Assembly (NCBI GenBank): GCA_951828515.1
Contig: OX639992.1
Span: 558,001 to 622,000 of the forward strand
Reading direction: 5' to 3'
Origin: an uncultured Poribacteria bacterium
GTDB taxonomy: Bacteria; Poribacteria; WGA-4E; WGA-3G
Length of the DNA: 64,000 nucleotides
Shown here: piece by piece, positions 59,963 to 64,000 of the stretch
Numbering within the stretch: the stretch's first letter is position 1
Layout: each line of letters opens with the position of its first letter
Position numbers and translations under genes: made by a program
Notes under the pieces: generated by a model
What the model was told of the DNA's origin: nothing
Database searches by the model: none
Seen by the model: the letters and a program-made list of their open reading frames with translations, nothing else

Positions 59963-60703
59963 ATGATAACTCAAGAAATGGTAGCCGATGTCCCTTCGGA
60001 TCCAGGGGTTTACTTTTTTCGCGGAGCTTCGGGGCAAATCCTCTACATCGGCAAGGCGAAATGTCTACGGAAGCGTGTCCGTTCCTATCTCCATAAAGTC
60101 AAAAAACGTCCAAGCAAAATCAAACGGCTTATCCGGTGGACAACAGATGTTCGATATCAGGTCTGTCGTTCGGAACAGGAAGCACTCTTCTTAGAATCGC
60201 GACTCATCCAAGAATATCAACCTTCCTATAACACCGCTCTGAAGTTTGGACGAGCCTCTTGGTTCATTCGGATAGATGCTGGAGAGACTTTTCCGCGTCT
60301 TGAAAAAGTGTCCGAAACACAACCAGATGGTGCGAGATATTTCGGTCCGTTGTCGAGTCGGCGATGGACAGATGAAGCGATAGACGTTTTACAGCGGATT
60401 TTTCCGGTTCGTACCTGCGAAGGTGAGATTACACCGATTCCGGGGTTTCGCGCCTGTTTCCAGTACGACCTGAAACGGTGCGATGCGCCTTGCGCTGCAC
60501 TCATTACGCGCGAACTCTATGGAGAAATGATAACCGATATTGTGAATTTGCTGGACGGCGAGTACGAAGAAGTGCAGACAAGTCTGGTCGCAAAACGAGA
60601 TAGGGCATCGGAGGCACTGGAATTCGAGCGGGCGGCTTCATTTCAAAAACAGTTGCAACGGATACAGAAGGTTTTTACGTTTTTAGACGTGCATCGGAGG
60701 TAA
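59963..60703 (+). CDS. UvrC-related GIY-YIG endonuclease, short (Cho-like)
   Basis: 246 residues. The GIY-YIG domain PGVYFFRGASGQILYIGKAK is followed by CLRKRVRSYLH, a Glu in SEQEALFLESRLIQEYQPSYN, and the UvrC middle segment ARYFGPLSSRRWTDEAIDVL, RACFQYDLKRCDAPC. A UVR helix pair ends the protein (ASEALEFERAASFQKQL). The RNase-H-like 5' nuclease and HhH regions of full-length UvrC (about 600 residues) are missing, as in the E. coli Cho protein, which makes only the 3' incision. Confidence 0.88.
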   Translation: MITQEMVADVPSDPGVYFFRGASGQILYIGKAKCLRKRVRSYLHKVKKRPSKIKRLIRWTTDVRYQVCRSEQEALFLESRLIQEYQPSYNTALKFGRASWFIRIDAGETFPRLEKVSETQPDGARYFGPLSSRRWTDEAIDVLQRIFPVRTCEGEITPIPGFRACFQYDLKRCDAPCAALITRELYGEMITDIVNLLDGEYEEVQTSLVAKRDRASEALEFERAASFQKQLQRIQKVFTFLDVHRR

Positions 60704-60707
60704 AACC

Positions 60708-61037
60708 GTGGCATCAGAAAAAACTCAGAAAGCGGTACTTGGTGGTCCTGACGGAACGGCACGATGCCGCTGCGGTCGCCTTCGTTACCCGCGTTATTCG
60801 TCGTGTCCGAAGTGTTATTACGATGGACCTCAGGTTTCTATAGACCCCAAGAAATTGTCGCGCGCTGACTTACTCAAGATGCAGGCACCCAAAACGATGC
60901 CGCTTTCGGATCGACAGGAGCGGATCCGGTTTTTGGAAAATCGGTATGGATCGAAACTGCGTGGACAGGATATTCGTTTCATGAAAAACACGCAATTATA
61001 CGCGTTATCAGAACAAGCGGGCTATCGCCGTCGGTAA
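60708..61037 (+). CDS. Small zinc-ribbon protein downstream of the Cho-like nuclease
   Basis: 109 residues from GTG 60708, 7 nt after CGGAGG, and 4 nt after the preceding stop. The N-terminal half has CRCGRLRYPRYSSCPKC, a four-cysteine zinc ribbon. The rest is basic and helical (LSDRQERIRFLENRYGSKL). Tight spacing suggests co-expression with the nuclease and perhaps a DNA- or RNA-binding role. No family name can be given. Confidence 0.75.
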   Translation: MASEKTQKAVLGGPDGTARCRCGRLRYPRYSSCPKCYYDGPQVSIDPKKLSRADLLKMQAPKTMPLSDRQERIRFLENRYGSKLRGQDIRFMKNTQLYALSEQAGYRRR

Positions 61038-61146
61038 CTTTTACATATTCGGTGGATAATTTTGAATTCACAAAAAAATATGTTGCCAAGAAAACGGATA
61101 TCCGTTAAAATACTACAGATAAATAATTATTCAAGGAGGTTAACCC

Positions 61147-61533
61147 ATGCATATTGTAAGATTATCGCTAATTTGTCTTATCGCCTTTGCATTCATGGTG
61201 GGTTGTGGGATGCTCGGGAAACAGGCAGAGATGTCTGAATCCACTGTCGAGGAAACCGCAATGGAATCCGACATGAAAGGCGGAGACACGGCAGAAGCCA
61301 TGGAGGAAGCCGCCATTGAAGAGATAACACTGAATGTTACAGGGATGACATGAGGCGCGTGTACCAGCAAGGTGCAGGATGCACTCAGTAAAGTCACCGG
61401 TGTCTCTGAAGTGGTGAGCGTCTCTGACGCGGATAACACAGCTGTTGTGAAAGTTGAGAAAGGCAAAGTTAAGACTGCCGATCTCACGACTGCAGTTCAA
61501 GGCGCAGGCTTCAGTGCCGAAGTCGCCCAATAA
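61147..61533 (+). CDS. HMA-domain lipoprotein with selenocysteine (UGA codon 69)
   Basis: 128 residues read through TGA 61351-61353. Lipoprotein signal LICLIAFAFMVGC, an acidic linker (SESTVEETAMESDMKGGDTA), then a heavy-metal-associated fold: ITLNVTGMT-U-GACTSKVQDA, VTGVSEVVSVSDADNTAVVK, and VQGAGFSAEVAQ. HMA domains have GMTCxxC for binding copper, mercury or similar; here the first Cys is encoded as UGA and the second is kept, with the rest of the domain intact in frame. AGGAGGTTAACCC precedes the ATG. A SECIS-like hairpin follows the UGA. A close paralogue with the same feature is at 61857. Confidence 0.88.
61371..61385 (+). promoter_or_regulatory. SECIS-like hairpin of HMA selenoprotein 1
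   Basis: GGTGCA-GGA-TGCACT forms a six-pair stem (one G-U) with loop GGA. The loop starts 23 nt after the UGA. It lies within the coding region, as bacterial SECIS elements do. Confidence 0.7.
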
Positions 61534-61621
61534 GGCTGAATCGGAGGAGGGTGGGGTTCCCCACCCTTTCTCTATATGAACAGGTTGCAAACTATAATTC
61601 TCTTGCAGCCTTGATTAACGC

Positions 61622-61767
61622 AAGTTGCTACCTTATTTATAGACATAGCACTCCGCTGGAGTGCAGTATTTTGACGGCACGGTTTTCTATAGACATACCA
61701 CCCCTACGGGGTGTAGAAGGGGTCTGGAAAGTTTGTTGAAATGTTCAAAATTTGTGAGTAGCAACTT
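61622..61767. mobile_element. MITE-like element, AAGTTGCYAC family, copy 3
   Basis: A 146-bp diverged copy with ends AAGTTGCTAC and GTAGCAACTT. The change from CC to CT at one end is matched at the other, so the terminal repeat remains perfect. It lies between the two HMA genes and includes TATAGACATACCACCCCTAC. Confidence 0.7.
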
Positions 61768-61856
61768 GGGTTTAATTAGATAAAGTTATAACCATTAGAA
61801 CTAAAGCCGAAAAGGTGCGATCGAGAGGTCGCCCTACCAATAAGGGGTATAAACTT

Positions 61857-62201
61857 ATGCGTCAGTTAAACGCGAGGATGCTATTCGTCTGCTTTGCAGC
61901 ACTGCTGTTTGTGTTCGCGTGTGCAGACACCGGAAAGAAAGAGGCAGAAGAAGCAGCACCAGCACAGACGGCAGAGGCAACTGTTGAGGAAGTGACACTA
62001 ACTGTAACCGGTATGACATGAGGTGCGTGTACCAGCAAGGTGCAGGATGCACTTACGAAAGTTACTGGGGTCTCTGAAGTTGTCAGTGTTTCTATGGAAG
62101 AGAATAAAGCTGTGGTGAAAGTTGAAAAGGACAAGGTTGAGAACGACACGCTCGTGAAGGCGGTTACAGACGTAGGTTTCAGCGCGCAAGTCGCCAATTA
62201 A
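61857..62201 (+). CDS. HMA-domain lipoprotein with selenocysteine (UGA codon 55), second copy
   Basis: 114 residues from ATG 61857 (AAGGGGT 8 nt upstream), read through TGA 62019-62021. Lipobox LLFVFAC; a short acidic linker; then VTLTVTGMT-U-GACTSKVQDA, VTGVSEVVSVSMEENKAVVK, and VTDVGFSAQVAN. The signal peptide and linker differ from those of the paralogue, while the HMA domain, the UGA and the SECIS-like hairpin are conserved. This conservation at a single codon argues against an accidental stop. Confidence 0.88.
62039..62053 (+). promoter_or_regulatory. SECIS-like hairpin of HMA selenoprotein 2
   Basis: GGTGCA-GGA-TGCACT, identical to the hairpin in the first HMA gene, with the loop again 23 nt after the UGA. 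Confidence 0.7.
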
Positions 62202-62324
62202 GACTGAGTTGACTGATCGAAATTCGCTCGTCTTGCCTTGTCAGAGAAAAGTAAATCATGTTCCAATGCGAGGTTATTACACCTCGCATTTTCTATTTTG
62301 TCCAGAAATTATCCGATTTCTAAA

Positions 62325-63188
62325 CTACTGTTCCTTGTTCGCATAAAGCGGGTCGTCAAGTAGAGATTGCACTTCGTAGATTGAGCCTTTCAACTCTGCG
62401 TAGGGTTCCGGCATACGCACTGGCGCAGCCACCATACGCGGTTGATTCGTCGGCTCGCCGCGAATGATGGAGCCGTTGAAAGTCTCCCAATCTGGAATAC
62501 CTTTTAGGGGCCACGCATCCACTGCACAGTACTGAGCGAGCATTAAGCGACGCGGTTTGCCTGAGGTGTTCGGGGCAGAACCGTGCAACGCTCGAACGTG
62601 ATGGATCGTGATTCCACCAGCTTTTAACTCAACAGGCACCGCACCCTCTGGTGTGAAATTGGGATCCGTTACTGCTCCGATAAATGCGCCGTCCTGATGA
62701 TGGTCTAAAGTCGGTCCCTTGTGAGAACCAGGAAGTATCATCAATGCGCCGTTCTCTACCGTCATGTCATCAATGACGACACCGACTGCGAGTAGGTCGT
62801 CGTTTGTATGCGGATAGAACGCCCAATCCTGATGCCATTCAACCGGACTTCCAAACTCCGGGTACTTCATATTCAATTTATGTCCATTATACCGAACCCC
62901 CGATCCGATCAGTTGCTCCACAATATCCAAAATCCTGGGATGCCGTAAGGCGTAATCGTAAACGACGTGGTGTAATCCGGGATTTTTGATCCGCCGCACG
63001 CGCGGGTTTGTCGGCGTATGTCCCGGTTCCAGGTCAAAGATGTCGGTATGTTCGGTAACCTCTCTCGATTTTTCGACGAATTCATCGGTGACGCGTTGGA
63101 GATCCGCAACTTCTTCTGCTGTCAACACCGCCTCAACACCGAGGTAACCATTCTCGTGATAAAAATCACGTTGTTCTTGCGTGAGCAT
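62325..63188 (-). CDS. Phytanoyl-CoA dioxygenase (PhyH) family protein
   Basis: 287 residues. EQRDFYHENGYLGVEAVLTA, then VEWHQDWAFYPHTNDDLLAV (HxD), NGALMILPGSHKGPT, and the distal ITIHHVRALHGSAPNTSGKP with His, then RRLMLAQYCAVDAWPL. This is a second Fe(II)/2-oxoglutarate dioxygenase, only distantly similar to that at 57493. Substrate unknown; expansion of this family is typical for Poribacteria-like genomes. Confidence 0.9.
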   Translation of the reverse strand: MLTQEQRDFYHENGYLGVEAVLTAEEVADLQRVTDEFVEKSREVTEHTDIFDLEPGHTPTNPRVRRIKNPGLHHVVYDYALRHPRILDIVEQLIGSGVRYNGHKLNMKYPEFGSPVEWHQDWAFYPHTNDDLLAVGVVIDDMTVENGALMILPGSHKGPTLDHHQDGAFIGAVTDPNFTPEGAVPVELKAGGITIHHVRALHGSAPNTSGKPRRLMLAQYCAVDAWPLKGIPDWETFNGSIIRGEPTNQPRMVAAPVRMPEPYAELKGSIYEVQSLLDDPLYANKEQ

Positions 63189-63250
63189 TGTTCTGTCACA
63201 CTCCTCTTCGCGAAATGATGCTTCTATTATAGTTCAAAACGTTAAAATTT

Positions 63251-64000
63251 TCAACTCACAATTAACAATTTTTTATAAACGTCCTGTATCTTCTGAACAT
63301 GCCTTTCAACACCGAAGGCTTCCTCAGCGTATTTTCTTCCCTGTTGTCCCATACGTACGCTTCGGTTCGGATCTTTAGCGAGCTTAACAATCTTATCTGC
63401 CATTCTCTCTATGGGGTCTAACGGCACAACGTATCCTGTTTCACCGTGAACAATCATTTCAGCAGTACTGCCAACTGGAGTGCCAACGACAGGCTTGCCT
63501 ACCGCCATCGCCTCTGCGATCACACTCCCTGCTGAAAGGGTTACGAGTAGATCGAGTTCCTGCATCGCCTTGGGCATATCGGTGCGGTGACCTGTGAAGT
63601 GAACGAACTCCTGCAACCCATATTTGGCTATCAATTGACGGACTTCCCGTTCGTAAGAGCGATGCTCCGGTGCCCCCAGTGCGCTACCGATAATACGAAA
63701 CCTAACCTTTTTGCACTGTGGGACAATCTTGGCGGCTATTTCAACAAACGCTTTTTGACGTTTGAAGGGTTCAATCCTACCGACAATACCGACGACATAT
63801 TCCACTGAGTGGACGGGTTCAGAAGCCGGTTGAAAACCCGATAAATCAACACAATTGCGGACGACATCAATCTTTTGGGTATCAATCCCTGCTTGAATCA
63901 GTGGAACACTACTCTGTTCCGAGATAGCGATGATACTGTCCATCCGGTCGAATTTGTATTTTCGTACCTGTGTCGGCGTGAGGAGATTCCGCACATGCGA
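63251..64000 (-). CDS. Glycosyltransferase family 4-like, C-terminal part, runs off the window
   Basis: At least 247 residues of a GT-B-fold glycosyltransferase. YVVGIVGRIEPFKRQKAFVE, FRIIGSALGAPEHRSYEREV, HFTGHRTDMPKAMQELDLLV, then VIAEAMAVGKPVVGTPVGST, with part of the E-x7-E motif, and LGQQGRKYAEEAFGVERHV at the end. The acceptor-binding N-terminal domain should lie beyond position 64000; the first visible Met may not be the start. It has no PqqD-like domain in the visible part. Confidence 0.82.
   Translation of the reverse strand, partial: SHVRNLLTPTQVRKYKFDRMDSIIAISEQSSVPLIQAGIDTQKIDVVRNCVDLSGFQPASEPVHSVEYVVGIVGRIEPFKRQKAFVEIAAKIVPQCKKVRFRIIGSALGAPEHRSYEREVRQLIAKYGLQEFVHFTGHRTDMPKAMQELDLLVTLSAGSVIAEAMAVGKPVVGTPVGSTAEMIVHGETGYVVPLDPIERMADKIVKLAKDPNRSVRMGQQGRKYAEEAFGVERHVQKIQDVYKKLLIVS

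Noticed and set aside
61354-61376. Alternative SECIS stem TGTACC/GGTGCA right after the HMA UGA
   Set aside because: Its loop begins only 12 nt after the UGA, too close for the known model; the GGTGCA-GGA-TGCACT hairpin fits better and is identical in both genes.

Overview
The window looks like part of the chromosome of an uncultured marine or sponge-associated bacterium of the Candidatus Poribacteria type. That is inferred from gene content: many secreted LamG, WD40/TolB and Ycf48-like propellers, PhyH dioxygenases, Gfo/Idh/MocA, SGNH and TIM-barrel isomerase genes, a dockerin plus type-IX-like tail, and a DUF6785 membrane protein. No rRNA or marker gene is present to prove it.

Region 1 (1-4.5 kb): the 3' end of an enolase-superfamily gene, a large secreted WD40/dockerin protein, and a TolB-like propeller protein.

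Region 2 (4.6-29.4 kb) is the most unusual part. It is a segmentally duplicated locus encoding eight small secreted Cys-rich peptides (one frameshifted). All share an N-terminal leader of the type MKNxLRGKIRxF-x2-SEEGKVxVKxPLTLG followed by a hydrophobic segment and, in most, an AxA-like site. The cores carry four or six cysteines. Seven of the genes are preceded by a conserved leader of about 125 nt with up to four hairpins, the eighth by a shortened one; most are followed by a strong hairpin, and five by a gene for a secreted TolB-like propeller. The same locus encodes two types of glycosyltransferase with an N-terminal PqqD-like (RRE-like) domain, a SAM methyltransferase, an A24 prepilin-peptidase-like membrane protein, and a metallophosphatase/tetraheme/DsbA-like fusion. 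I infer a peptide modification and export system (RiPP-like or pilin-like). The right-hand copy has partly decayed: truncated methyltransferase and cytochrome fusion. The left-hand copy has lost an internal part of GT-A.

Region 3 (29.4-47.4 kb): a broken sugar nucleotidyltransferase and a phosphomannomutase, an ECF sigma factor fused to an extracytoplasmic propeller, a TlpA-like thioredoxin, a broken WD40 gene, a PorV/PorQ-like outer-membrane protein, a DUF6785 transporter-like protein, a GHMP sugar kinase, an efflux adaptor with a TolC protein, and a Ycf48-like protein.

Region 4 (47.7-54.4 kb): LamG proteins, a possible conflict cassette (nucleoside deoxyribosyltransferase-like, 3-TM protein, MTH538-type TIR), and a Gfo/Idh/MocA oxidoreductase.

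Region 5 (54.4-64 kb): SGNH hydrolase, TIM-barrel isomerase, and three probable selenoproteins with in-frame UGA: one peroxiredoxin-like lipoprotein and two HMA-domain lipoproteins. Each UGA sits at a redox or metal cysteine position and each is followed by a bacterial SECIS-like hairpin. Also here are a sulfatase relic split by a 137-bp MITE, two PhyH dioxygenases, a Uma2 protein, a Cho-like GIY-YIG nuclease and a partial glycosyltransferase.

Secreted proteins of two unrelated folds (TolB propellers and LamG sandwiches) end in the same short C-terminal motif, L(T/S)TxW(G/A)xxK, which suggests a common sorting or anchoring tag. Several small non-autonomous repeat families are scattered through the window. 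I saw no CRISPR array, tRNA or rRNA.
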